This document shows, one piece after another, positions 44,991 through 55,638 of a stretch of 64,000 bases of DNA; position 1 is the stretch's first letter, and the number at the start of each line of letters is the position of its first letter. The position numbers were made by a program, and so were the translations under genes. A model generated the notes under the pieces. It saw only the letters and a program-made list of their open reading frames with translations, did no database searches and was not told where the DNA came from. The DNA is taken from the NCBI RefSeq assembly GCF_000151665.1, contig NW_013171865.1:774001-838000 (forward strand). The letters run 5' to 3'. This stretch comes from Blastocystis hominis (lineage: Eukaryota > Sar > Bigyra > Opalinata > Blastocystidae).

Positions 44991-46940
44991 TCACTCACTC
45001 TGATACTTATTCAACCACACTCGCTCCATCGCCATCTTCACTCCCTCCTTCACCACTCCCCCGTCCATCCGGAAATCCCGATCCCGCGTCCCCGCATACA
45101 AGCAACTCAACGACTTCGGACTAACGCGACACTCTCTCCCCAGCTCTCCCTCCGCCATATCCTTCCGATACTGCAATCCCACGTTGTCTGCAAGTCGCTG
45201 ATAGCACCCGAACCGCCACTGCGGAGGGAACAGCTCATATAAGAACGACTGCGGCGTCATCCAGATGATGTTCGTCAGGCCCGCGCCGTGCGCCGCCACC
45301 ACCAGGTCCAGATGCATGAACAGCTCGATCTGCTCCCGACCGGAATAGTGTTCCAGAGCGACTTCTTGGAGAGCCAGCTCCGCACCGAATTCGTTTCGAA
45401 GCCCTTCCAGCACTTCCGCGTGATTCAGTAATTTCCGCTTTCCTTCCCGCCGAATCAGAATTCCCGCCAATTTCTCCCCCTTCTTCTTCCACTGAAACGC
45501 CCAATGAAACTTCCGGTACGCCGCCGCGCGAAGCAAATCTGCCGCCAACGGCTCCCCGATGAAGCTCCCGGTCCCCGCGGTTTCCCAGGCCTTCGCCACC
45601 ACCATGCCGCGGTCGCACACCGTCCGCTTCGCCGCTCCCCGCGGGGGAAGGTACATGGGTCTCTGTCCCGCGGGGAAGGCGTCCAAATAAAGATCGAGGA
45701 GTTCGACGACCCAGGATCCGGGCGTTACGCGGGGCTGCTGGGAAATGATGATCTGCGCGACCCGCGGGAATTGCTCGGGGTGGAGCAGGACGCGGAGGAT
45801 GACGGAAGTTCCCTCCAAAATGTGGAAAATGTTGGAATATTGTCGCGGATGCAGAAACAGCGTGTGGTTCGGCCACAGAACCGCGGGATCCACAGGAGAC
45901 GACACCGAGCGCACCTTGCTGTCTAGATCAAAAGGTGGAAACGGGGAAACAGTAGAAGTCTTTCATGTTAAAGAGCTGGGAGGCGTTTCGTCGGATGGTG
46001 CCGGATCTTTCTTCGCTGAGAATAATCGCGGCATACGGAGAAATGGAGCAGGCGTTCGTTAGAAGCGCGTAATCTTCGTAGAGCCGCGCATCGCTCATGC
46101 CATGCATCCTATGTGTGATCGCCGAAGAACCGCGGGAACGAGTCGGACCACGCAGTGAGGGTGGCTTCGTCGAGTGCGGGAGCGCGGGAAAGTGCTTCGC
46201 GGATGCGGTTGAAATCGGATTCCCACTTGGGACTGCGGAAATCGATCCGCGTTTTGACGGTGTCGATCGATCCAGTGGGCGTGTATACGATCTCTGCGTC
46301 CGGAACGGAGGTTTGGGGCTGCGAATCGTTTGAAGAAGAAGAAGAAGAAGAAGAAGATGATGATGAGTCGATGGATGTGGTTGCAGCATCGATTGAATTG
46401 GATTCATTGGAAGATTCGGAGGACACAAATGAATCGCTCGAAGAAACCTGGTGTGTCTTAAAAAAGCTTGAACGAAGATGGGATGCACCGGTTTCAGACT
46501 GCTCTGGGAGTACAACATCCGCTCCCGTCTTTGTGTTCTGTAGTACGTCACGGAAAAAGTCATTCCGCCAGTTCAACCCATCACTTTGTGAAGTCTTCCA
46601 TAATTAGAAATAACAATAAAAATGTACAGAGGATGACTGCTGAACAATCGTAATGGGAGCTGGATTCTGTTTTCCTCCAAACCCATTTTCAGTTGAGGCA
46701 GATTCCGTTGAACCACTACTGGGATCCCTATACAATCATCGTTGCGCTGGATGACCACGATTTTGAACTCCTGTCACCTCCAGTTAAATGAGATGTTAAT
46801 TGAACGATCTCAGAATTACTGATTTTGTTAGTAAAAACTGTTGGGTTATTCAGTATGACTTGAATTGGATAGGCAAACTGAATCATTGCCACAACAAAGA
46901 CGAGAAGTAAAAGCAAAAGCATACTCGACTTTCGTATCAT
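44991..46940 (-). CDS. GT61-like glycosyltransferase, type II membrane protein
   Basis: Introns 46728-46758, 46595-46627 (ends AAG), 46109-46139 and 45923-45950. The N-terminus is a signal anchor (SSMLLLLLLVFVVAMIQFAY), followed by a Ser-rich stem with a poly-Ser run, so a Golgi or ER lumen enzyme is expected. The catalytic part has QYSNIFHILEGTSVILRV, GSWVVELLDLYLDAFP, ALEHYSGREQIELF and DLVVAAHGAGLTNIIWMTP, matching the GT61 (DUF563) family that includes EOGT, POMGNT2 and plant xylosyltransferases. HGAGLTN is the most characteristic motif. Sugar and acceptor cannot be read from sequence. Stop TGA near 44991. Confidence 0.75.
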
Positions 46941-47085
46941 CCCTTCCTATCTTAATTTTTAAAAAATTTCCGATTTCAAAAAGTCGGGCGTATATATAGA
47001 ATGCAGAATAGCAAAAATCGAATCGACCCAGGGGGTCCCAATTCTTTTCTGCACTCTTCCCTCAAGCAAATCGAACCCCCTTTCG

Positions 47086-47093
47086 AACAAACA
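47086..47093 (-). terminator. TGTTTGTT poly(A) motif, B56 gene
   Basis: Minus-strand motif 5 nt after T47098, codon position 1. The gap to the GT61-like gene start (46940) holds nothing else. Confidence 0.75.
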
Positions 47094-47097
47094 AAAC

Positions 47098-48976
47098 AAG
47101 CACAGATACCCAAAACATGCGCGAAATCCGGATGAACTTCAATACACCAATAATGTTCCTCGCTATCTTTCAGCGTCTTTCGAAACATGCTCAGGTCCGC
47201 CACACTCTTCATGTTCTCAGCGAAGCGTTCGTTATCCCACAGTTTCAGCGATTTCTCGGCGATCTTCGCTCGACTTTTCACTCCACGCCTACCAGAAAAT
47301 GATCTCCCGCACAACACGCGCAAAGCTTCCGTTCGATAACTGGCGCGACGGGGCGCAGAACGTGCGACGGAACGTGCGAAACGACGGACTGCAGAAGCAT
47401 CAAGAAGGCGATCTCCTTGTTCATGTTGCCTCTAGGCCAGTATTTGAGCAGGGTTTGAATGATCTGCATGGAACCAGAGCATTGCCGTCTACCAACACAG
47501 CGAGCGACGAATCCTTCTTGACAAACTCGGTAATGCAATCGTTGATGCCTCGGAAGCAGCATTCAATTCGCGTTTTCTTCAGCAATGGAAGCAGCGTGAA
47601 ACGAAGAAACGCGAGGTGCTCCGGGTGGATCGGCAGCGCGATTCCCCTGATAATCGCGGAGTAGAAGCGAAGCAAATCTTGAACTCCTTCTAAACCGCGG
47701 TTATCCGCACAGAATTCGCGGAGAACATTCTGCAGAATGCTTCGAATCGTGCTGCGTTTCGCGGGGAAATGCGCGTAGATCCGGTGGATCTGCACGCGCA
47801 CGCAGTCGCGTTCCCGCGGGTCTGCCGAGAAAAAAAGGCGGCAAAACGACCGCAGAAACGAATTCGATAATTGGTTCTCCACGAAAACCGCGGGAATGTG
47901 CCGACTGCCAAGCACGGCGGCGAGCAAATCGTAGGCGAAGCAGAGATAATCGAACGCCGGGTCGAAAACCGCGGTTTCCTCGGCGTCCTCGAGGAGAACC
48001 GCGGTTTTGAGCTCAGGCAAAGAGCGGAAAAGAAGCGTTTCGAGACATCGGAAAACGTCTTCGACGGCTTTTTCCCGCGAAAAAACTTCGCTAAAAATGA
48101 AACCGAATCCTAAAAAGACCCACAGTCCCGCGGAACACGCCGCGGAAACTTCGCCGAGTTCCCGCTTTTGCCGCTGGGCTTCGATTCGTTGCGATTCGAA
48201 GCGTTCCGAATTCGATAAAGAATTCGATAGGGAAACGGGGGAAATGGGGGAAACGGGGGATGATTCGATGGAATTCGATAGGGAATCCAGAGATTCCAAT
48301 GAATGATTGATGAAATTCGATGAATGTTCGATAGAATTCGATAGGGATTCGATGGAATTCGTTTCGTTTTTTTCACTTTTCATTTTCGAATTCGATGTGT
48401 TCTTCGCGTCCGGAACACTATTCGATTCTTGATACACTTCCGCGGGGAGATGCACGCAACACAATCGCAATTTGCGCCACAATAATCCCAAGTGATACGG
48501 ACTGGACACCTCCTCGAACCGCGGGAGAGGAATGAAACTGTCGAGGTGCTGGGGATCCTCCGGCGAGAAAAACGCCCCTGCAATGAAACGAGAAGAGGGA
48601 ATTCCCACGGGGAACGGTTTCAACAAGCATAAGCCGCTGAAGCCAAGAGAACCAAAGAAGGCGATCGGCTTCGTTGGAGAAATAGAGATCGTAACTAGCG
48701 AGATGAGGCTGGGCTGCCATGGGAGAACGGCTCTAGAATGAGGAAAAGAAGTGAAAGAGGACGGTGATGAGAATCGAAAGACCGAGCTTCTTCTTAATTG
48801 TCTTGTCGAGAAGACGAACATTGTTGAGCTGAGGGTTAAAAGAGACCAATAAGAAACAAACAGGGAGCAAAATGGTGTGTGAAAAGCTAAATGAACTGGA
48901 ATTACTCTCAATCACGAGAGTAGTATCTTGGAGAATCTGGACATGTTAGAAAGAGGTCTGAAACAACAATAACCAT
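47098..48976 (-). CDS. PP2A B56-type regulatory subunit with N-terminal PH-like domain
   Basis: The second half is B56: KLRLCCVHL, HRIYAHFPAKRSTIRSILQN, IIRGIALPIHPEHLAFLR, INDCITEFVKKDSSLAVL, LLKYWPRGNMNKEIAFL, AEKSLKLWDNERF. B56 subunits target PP2A to substrates. Introns 48578-48608, 48091-48123 (probable), 47464-47492 and 47264-47292. The N-terminal 85 residues look PH-like (ILQDTTLVIES, TILLPLNNVRLLDKTIKKK, SYDLYFSNEADRLLWFSWLQ) if introns 48937-48973, 48829-48861 and 48733-48762 are removed; an apparent TAG at 48733-48735 is then part of a splice acceptor. The ATG at 48974-48976 sits right against the first intron, so the true start may lie further upstream. A conservative start is ATG 48718-48720. 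Stop by polyadenylation at T47098. Confidence 0.75.
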
Positions 48977-49095
48977 AGGAAAAACAAAAGGAGTGCACAA
49001 ATACAGATATCATGTTGCACAACACAATATATATATATAGTGGATAATTCCCAATGAACCCATTTTCAAGCAGCAAAACAAAGTGAGAACACAAT

Positions 49096-49344
49096 CTACA
49101 AGAGAATGTATCCACTCAATCTTTGAATTTCAAACATCTCTAGCAACACATTGCACACCATCAAAATCTCCCCATCCATTCCAACATCAACGGGTTCCAC
49201 AACGCCGTGCTTCGCCCAACCAATACGAAAATCCACTTACACACATGCTATCAACTATAGACCTCCTTTCCTTATCGTGGAAATAGGCATAACCGCGTAG
49301 GCGTTCTTGTTCGTGTAAACAACCGATGGACTCATTAAGACTCA
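49096..49344 (-). CDS. Possible small gene or upstream exons of the PH-B56 gene
   Basis: ATG 49342-49344 (MSLNESIGCLHEQERL, GYAYFHDKERRSIVDSM) joins across a 31-nt intron (49210-49240, ends AAG) to HGVVEPVDVGMDGEILMV and MFEIQRLSGYILL, stop TAG 49096-49098. The phase fits and the composition is protein-like, but no family was recognised. The LSGYILL end resembles the first strand of a PH domain, so these may be 5' exons of the gene downstream; I could not find a consistent join. The remaining 48977-49095 is AT-rich with no signal. Confidence 0.35.
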
Positions 49345-49408
49345 TAACGGCGTCACAAATAATGGAGTAAGGCACAACTTTCAGAAAAATGTTTAACACA
49401 AACACAAC

Positions 49409-51939
49409 AGCATTTGATCATATATTCCTCACACATCTCTTTGGCCTTCTTCCAATCCCCCATTTGTAGCAACATATACATAATCAATTTGACATTCTTC
49501 ACCGATGCCCTACACAGCATCAGCAGCTGTCCAAACAGCTTCGCCTTCTCCCAGTTCCGATCATACGTATATAGCTACACATCACCGCATTTTCTCTCCC
49601 CCACCAGCGTCAAATTGTACAGAACCGACTCCAAATGAGGCTTCGATCCCTCCTCGATTTGCTTTTCGATCGATTCGCTCTTCGATTCCATCGAATTCGG
49701 ATTCGAAACACAATCCAACACCTCCGCCGGGTAGAACTCCGGGTGCTTCCGCGGTTCCAGCTCCTCGATCGCCTCCTACCCATCACATCCCCGCGGTTTT
49801 CCCACGGAAAGTCGGTCCAGCCGCATCAGCGCTTCCGATTTGTAGATCGCCGCCAAAACCGCGATTTCCCCGCGGGACAGGTCGATCTCCTCGGCAGGAA
49901 TCGCGGGGAGCGCGCGAAGAATGGCCTGGATCTGGCCGCACAGCACCACGACCCGCGGGAATTTCGACGCCTCTACGGTGAAAACGTGGAAACGTGGAAA
50001 CCCAGAGCGATGGTGACGAGACGCAGCAGCGCGGCGAGTTTCACGACGGAACCTGGGTGGCTTCGCCCGTCCAGCAGACGCAGCGAAGTCCGCAGCGCGC
50101 CCTCCGCCTCTCTGCCATCGATCCCCGCGGGAATCCCTACTGCAACAAGGACTGCTCCCCGCGGGAGGACTGCGTGGAAACCGTGGAAACCGTGGAAACC
50201 GTGGAAGATTTGGCGGGCTGGGAATTGCCGAGTTGGGGACTGGGCTTTGCCGACGCGGTAACTGGTTTCCCCAGTGGTTTCCCCGATGGTTTCCCCAGTG
50301 GTTTCTCCGATTGTGTGGCTGGTTTCCCCATTAGTTTCTCCGTTTGTTTCCCCGAAGGTTTCCCCGAAGGTTTCTCCGAAGGTTTCCCCGTTGGGTTCTC
50401 CGAAGGTTTCCCCATCAGATTCCCCATCGGGATCCCCGCGGTTCCGTCTTCGCCGGGCCGCCAATCGGCTCCGAGAACTCCGTTCATGAGCGCGAAGGGG
50501 TTTCCGCGCCACACCACGTCGCCCAGCGCGCCCGCTCCCGCGCCCCTGGCCTCCCTGGCCTCCCTGGCCTCCCTGGCCTCCCTGGCCTCCCTGGCGGTGC
50601 GCGCGCGCTGCCAGCAGATCTCGCCGTAGCGCAGCCAGCAGACCGGGCTGCGGGCCAGCGCGCCCAGACAGCGCCGCTGCCACTCCTGCGCCGAGGGAAG
50701 GTCCCGTACCTGCAGCGACGCCATCGCGAGGTTGTGCAGCAGCAAGCCCTCCACGCCGTACCCGCGGTTCTCCTGCTGCGCGAGGCGGAGAGCCTGGAGC
50801 AGGGAGAAGCGCGCGAGCTCGAATTTGCCGCTGCCGAAGAAAACCGTGCTGAGCAGAGCGTAATAAAACGAATCTTTGGGCGGCAGAACCGCGGAATCCG
50901 CGTCGTCGCGCTTCTCGTAGATCTGGTTCAGCAGTGCCATGATTTTCTCCGAATTCCCGCGGCGAAACTCCAGCCGGCTCTTGAGGATGGGCGCCAAATA
51001 ACCGCGGTTCACGGAGTCCGGGTGGAGATCGTGGATTCCGTCGAGAAGAAGCGACCAAAGCGCGTTGGGCGAGTAGCAGAGCAGGCGCAGCTGGTCGAGA
51101 AACGCCTGGTCGGATTCGCTGGCGAAGGCGAGGAAGAAATCGGTGGAGGATTTGACCTGGATGGGATCGAGTCCGCGGGGATACCTCTTTTTTTACGCCT
51201 TTGACGCTGCCCTGCTCGAGGAAATAGCGCGTTCGATCGATGTGGTAGTGGAAGGAGATTCGGTTTCGAATGAAAGGAGGAATCGTGTCTCTGCAAAAAA
51301 AGAGTGGAAAAGTGGAAACTTGTTGATGATGGATTCGATTTGAGTGAAGTAGGGAACACAGCGCTGCTGGAGCCACTAGAATCAGTAAACAAACGCAGAA
51401 AATATACTTCGCGAGATTCCCCGTTGATTCGATACAACGCCAAGGTAATCTCCACAAGAGCGAGATAGCTTCGGGCAAGAACGCTGCCGTCCATTGATTT
51501 GGATTCAAATATAATTTTATTTAGTATCTCTTCGGCTTTTTCGTAGTGGTGTTGGGACAATTCAAGAACTGCCTAGAACATTCAAACCCGTCCAAGGAAT
51601 TACCATATTGTACAACGTGACGCCCTTTATTAAATAAAATGAAGAGTCCTGATCTGAATAATACTACAACTCAACACATTTGAACGAATACGCACTTCTT
51701 CCAAACTTTTGCAATCCTGATCTAGCTGTGAATATAATTTATCAACGTCCGGCTTCTCCTCGCAAAGAAACGAAACGATGCTTTTATTGTGTTGAACAGC
51801 AATTTTATATTTCTCTCCCTATCCCTCACAAAGCGGTAATCAAAAATACGGAATATTCATTCAACTTTGCTAGGCATCCGTTATAATCCCTTTGTTTATA
51901 CAGCAGGTATGCCTGCGTCATATCTCCTTCATGTTCCAT
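49409..51939 (-). CDS. CNOT10: CNOT10-like TPR protein
   Basis: CCR4-NOT subunit of the TPR type. Introns 51819-51849, 51664-51695, 51573-51603, 51376-51407, 51291-51319, 51157-51184, 50112-50140, 49973-50001, 49776-49805 and 49575-49604, plus a probable one near 49490-49520. N-terminal TPR units: AYLLYKQRDYNGCLAKLNEY, YKIAVQHNKSIV, GVTLYNMAVLELSQHHYEKAEEILN. Later YYALLSTVFFGSGKFELARFSLLQAL and LLLHNLAMASLQV, RSPVCWLRYGEICWQRA match CNOT10 wording. An insertion carries EAREAREARE and GKPSEKPSGKPSG repeats. No genomic stop: T49409 (after YMIKC) lies 5 nt before TGTTTGTG (49404-49397), a motif variant. Confidence 0.8.
50165..50600 (-). repeat. Coding 9-bp minisatellites in the CNOT10-like gene
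   Basis: Three blocks on the plus strand: GTGGAAACC units (50165-50200), GGTTTCCCC/GGTTTCTCC units (50260-50420) and GGCCTCCCT units (50526-50590). Minus-strand products are STVSTVS, GKPSEKPSGKP and REAREAREA. Confidence 0.85.
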
Positions 51940-52055
51940 TCGATTCAAATACTCAACCTATTCTATGGTTTTGGAATGAATTCAATTCTTGGAATTCCAA
52001 ACATTTTCGATATTTTGAGATTTCTCAGAAGTGGAATTTCTCAATAACTACTTTG

Positions 52056-53191
52056 ATGTTATCAAGAGCAGTGTGTGCATTGCATCGGACTTTCCCTCGA
52101 GTCCTTGTAGCATCGCAGTATTCGAGAGGAAATGCGCTGACCCGTTCTTTTAGGCTACGCTCGAATATGCATTTCGAAAATACTGCAGGCGCTCCAGACA
52201 CTGCGAGCAGTCCTATTTCGAATAATCCCCAGAGTGGATCAGAAGCCAGTGGCGCTATCCCGTTAGCTGAGGAAGAAACCAAGCCAGAAGTTTCCGCTCT
52301 TCCTGAAATTGGTATGCGTTTGATTTCCGCCTGTCACAAGTAGAAAAAGAGGAGGAAAACGAGGATGTCGCTTCTTTTGAAGAGGACGAATTTGATCCTG
52401 ACAACAAAGAGTTTGATGAGTGTCAAGAGGAAATGGAGAAAATGTATGACGTAGAAGGCGTTCATCAAGAGTACATCGCTCAGCCTACTCTTGAAAGCGA
52501 AGAAGTGGACATTCATAACTTTGAAGACGAGTTCTATCGCATGAGCGATAAAATAGCTCACGATTACATTAACGACAACATCAACGATACTCTCCACCTT
52601 GCCAACAGCAGCAGCAAGCACGAAGACGTAACGAACATGGATTCCGAAGCCTTCAAGTCCTTTTATCACAAAGTGAAAAACATCGACATTAACGACGTGA
52701 CACCCGAAGAACGCGAGCAGCTTTCTGTCATCCGCGAAGAGTTAAAGCCAGAGCAGGTCGAAAGCAAGCGCCATACCTGGTTCAACTTCATGCCTGCCAA
52801 AGAGCTCCCGGAGGGAAATCTGGATTCGTACAGCAGCGACCAGATCTTTTCTTCTCTCGAATTCGATTTACTCGGACGAAACGCCCGCGAAGTGTACAAG
52901 TACGAAAAGGACGATCTGTTTTTGAACGAAGTAGCGGCGGAGAAGAGGAGTGATGGATAGGAGATCTTGCAGCACACGAAGATGCCGGAGCCGTTGCCGA
53001 TTCCCACGTTTGCGATGTACCCCAACTATGAGAAGTTCGTGCAGAGCGCGGTGTTCGCGTTGGAGAGAAACGCGAAGTTTAGCCGAGAGGAGAAGGAGAG
53101 AATGGTGGAGATTTTCGCAGAGTTGGGATCGCTGAGCAGTGAAGTGGATGAGTCTCCGAAGGGAGAATACAAGGTGAAGAGAAATCTGTAG
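52056..53191 (+). CDS. Organelle-targeted protein of unknown function
   Basis: Not recognised. Three exons; introns 52312-52343 and 52931-52960. MLSRAVCALHRTFPRVLVASQYSRG looks like a mitochondrial presequence. The rest is acidic and helical (EKEEENEDVASFEEDEFDPD, DEFYRMSDKIAHDYIND, KSFYHKVKNIDINDVTPEER) and ends with PIPTFAMYPNYEKFVQSAVFALERN. Length (about 358 residues) and composition would fit a lineage-specific mitoribosomal protein, but that is a guess. Stop TAG 53189-53191. Confidence 0.6.
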
Positions 53192-53546
53192 TGGGTTGTG
53201 TGTTTGAGTTATGAAACGATTGGAAGGAAGGAAAGAAGGAAGGGGATTGAATAGGGAAATGAAAGGATAGAGAATGTGAGACGTGTATGGAGATTAGGGG
53301 GTGAAGGTATTATAATCGTTGGGTTGAGTGCGGTTAAAGAAGTGTTGATTAAGATGTAACAGAATTGATGAATGGTAGCATGAAAGGATGATCATCACTT
53401 ATCGTGGAGTTGTATTGCATCTGTGTGCTTTACAAATGTTGATTAATACTTAATAAAAAAACAAACAAACAAACAAACATCATCAGGTACGAAATGCATG
53501 CAAATACACACAGTTATCCATAGAAACAGAAACCTTGCTTATCGAT
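53192..53546. other. Convergent intergenic region
   Basis: 350 bases between convergent genes. Purine-rich GGAAGGAAGGAAAG near 53220-53240 and (ACAA)n at 53455-53480 (tandem TGTTTGTT on the minus strand, probably the HSP70-like poly(A) signal). No gene seen. Confidence 0.55.
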
Positions 53547-55175
53547 TCAAATTGGTTCTTCCCAGCGTATTGTTATATCTACAAATATCTTACCATTTTC
53601 TTTTGATTCTACTTTCAAATGAACTATGCCCCATTCGTCGATTGTGTAGGTTGTCAGAAAAAGAACTTCGGGCACTGGAGCGGTTGAATAGCTGTCAATT
53701 GTGTATTTACCGACTAAACTGCAACTTCCTGAATTTTCATAACCTTTGCTACTTGTAGTATTGCTTTGATAACAAGTATATTCCATCGATCTTGTGCGAT
53801 CATTAGGAAGCATCGTTTCCGTTTTATAATTCGCATGATCCGTTTTCATTAATCGAGGTGGTAAACAATAAATACGATCTCCAGTTAAAAACTGCCCCAG
53901 ACAATAGCTAATTCGATCTTTCATTTTGTAATTTCCATCTAAACTTTGACAAGCACCACGAGCAATTGCTAACTTAGGATTCACACTGTCCGTATTACTC
54001 ACTTTCCAAGATCCAAAGATTTGCTTCAAACGTTCTTCGACTATTGTCCACCGAGAATTGTTTCCTGTTAATAATACTTGATCAATATCACTCGTTTTTA
54101 ATCCACAATGAGAAAGACATTGCCTGATCAAATCGATTGTGTGATCAATTAAACCTCGAGTACAGGTATTTAGTTCATCACGAGTGACTTTAATATTATA
54201 ACAATCATCATCGCTTTCATCCGTATCTGAATCACTCTCCAAAGATTTCTTATTTGTTTCAATGCCAAATCCTGAGAAATCAATATATGTATTATCATTA
54301 TTATTAAGATCGATTACTGCCTCTTCGGCTAATGATAATAAATGAGCATACAATTTATGACGCGTTTTTTCATTACTTGTTCTTATCAACGGAACATGAA
54401 AAGTAAATTTGCACTTCTTCTCGATATATTCAGCAAATAACTGATAAAAGTCGTTTCCACCCAAAAATGGATCTGCAGCAAATGCTAATACAGTATAATC
54501 TCCTTGATTTACACGAACAATTGATACATCAAATGTCGTATCATCCATATTATATACAAGAATTGTCTGGTGGTCAATTCTGTTTAATTTGCAATAATGG
54601 AATGCAGTTGCAGTTGGCTCACTCATCATTTTGATTTTCTCTTTTTGAATTCCAGCCTTCTCAGCAGCAAGCAATAATGCAGTACGTTGGTTGTTGTTAA
54701 AATATGCAGGAAATGTAATCATTACTTTGACACATTTCATATCACTTCCATAGGATTGCTTAACATATTTATCAGCTGTTTTATAGATATTTTGAATAAT
54801 TCTGGAAGCTACATCACTAGGAGAAACAATTGTATTCCTGTCAATACGAAAAACTGGCTTCTTGTTGATTTCTTCAATATCAGCTGCACATAGTCTCTTT
54901 TCCTTGCATCGTTGCACTATTTCATCATCGTAATATCTTCCTAATATCATCTTCACATTATTAACAATCCCCGATTTTCCCATCGATAGATGTTTATAAA
55001 CAACATCTCCTACATCAGAATTCTTACCATATTGAACACATGACTTGAGAAAAGACGCTCCGTTGGGAAAAGGAACCGTAATAGGATCAGGTTCTCTTGA
55101 AGTTCTGAAAGCAGCACAAGTCTCGCTATAACCAAAATCAATTCCAAGAACATATTCATCTCTACGTAGATTCAT
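53547..55175 (-). CDS. Divergent intronless HSP70-like protein
   Basis: A single open frame of 542 codons with no intron, AT-rich, unlike its neighbours. N-terminal actin-like ATPase signatures are present but altered: YVLGIDFGYSETCAAF (phosphate 1), KVMITFPAYFNNNQRTALLLAAEKAGI, SEPTATAFHY, MDDTTFDVSIV where HSP70s have DLGGGTFDVSI, FLGGNDFYQLF, and VLLTGNNSRWTIVEERLKQIF. The phosphate-2 glycines are lost, so ATP hydrolysis may be weak. The C-terminal 120 residues keep only a faint beta-domain (GQFLTGDRIYCLPPRL). Best seen as an HSP70-like sensor or pseudo-chaperone. It could be a retrocopy or a horizontally gained gene. Stop near 53547; ATG 55173-55175. Confidence 0.85.
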   Translation of the reverse strand: MNLRRDEYVLGIDFGYSETCAAFRTSREPDPITVPFPNGASFLKSCVQYGKNSDVGDVVYKHLSMGKSGIVNNVKMILGRYYDDEIVQRCKEKRLCAADIEEINKKPVFRIDRNTIVSPSDVASRIIQNIYKTADKYVKQSYGSDMKCVKVMITFPAYFNNNQRTALLLAAEKAGIQKEKIKMMSEPTATAFHYCKLNRIDHQTILVYNMDDTTFDVSIVRVNQGDYTVLAFAADPFLGGNDFYQLFAEYIEKKCKFTFHVPLIRTSNEKTRHKLYAHLLSLAEEAVIDLNNNDNTYIDFSGFGIETNKKSLESDSDTDESDDDCYNIKVTRDELNTCTRGLIDHTIDLIRQCLSHCGLKTSDIDQVLLTGNNSRWTIVEERLKQIFGSWKVSNTDSVNPKLAIARGACQSLDGNYKMKDRISYCLGQFLTGDRIYCLPPRLMKTDHANYKTETMLPNDRTRSMEYTCYQSNTTSSKGYENSGSCSLVGKYTIDSYSTAPVPEVLFLTTYTIDEWGIVHLKVESKENGKIFVDITIRWEEPI

Positions 55176-55638
55176 GGCAATAATAAAGATATAACATAAA
55201 TAATAACATACCTGTAATCAATTCTAGAATAGGAATTCCCCAAATTGTCACTATTTTGATCGTCCATTTACCTGAATTGGAAACAAATAGATCTATAGTA
55301 ATGACACATTGCATTATTGTTTTAATAACCTGCTAAACTTTAAAAATACCTATATTTTTATACTTTAGAGTGTGAGTCAACTAAAACTGTTGTTTGTACA
55401 ATGAAGTCTTTACCATGAATTAGCGACTCATTTTATGCATCATAAAAATATCAAATACATCATTCCAATAAACCTTCACTTCAGTTATACACTATTCCAT
55501 GAACAAATCACGAAGAGACGCACAACCATTCATTCCGAACCACACCCTATTATTGCTAATTAAAGTGTTAAACTGGAATCGCTAAACAACGGTATAACTA
55601 CCACACCAACAACAAAAATAGCTTGTTCAACAAACAAA
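55176..55638. other. Intergenic region
   Basis: 460 AT-rich bases upstream of the HSP70-like gene and downstream of TAF7. The only feature seen is TAF7's TGTTTGTT at 55636-55629. Confidence 0.5.

Noticed and set aside
48733-48944. A 60-residue two-span membrane protein ORF upstream of B56
   Set aside because: Its TAG matches a splice acceptor (TTCTAG), and removing introns 48733-48762 and 48829-48861 joins it in frame to B56 with a PH-like pattern, which explains it better.
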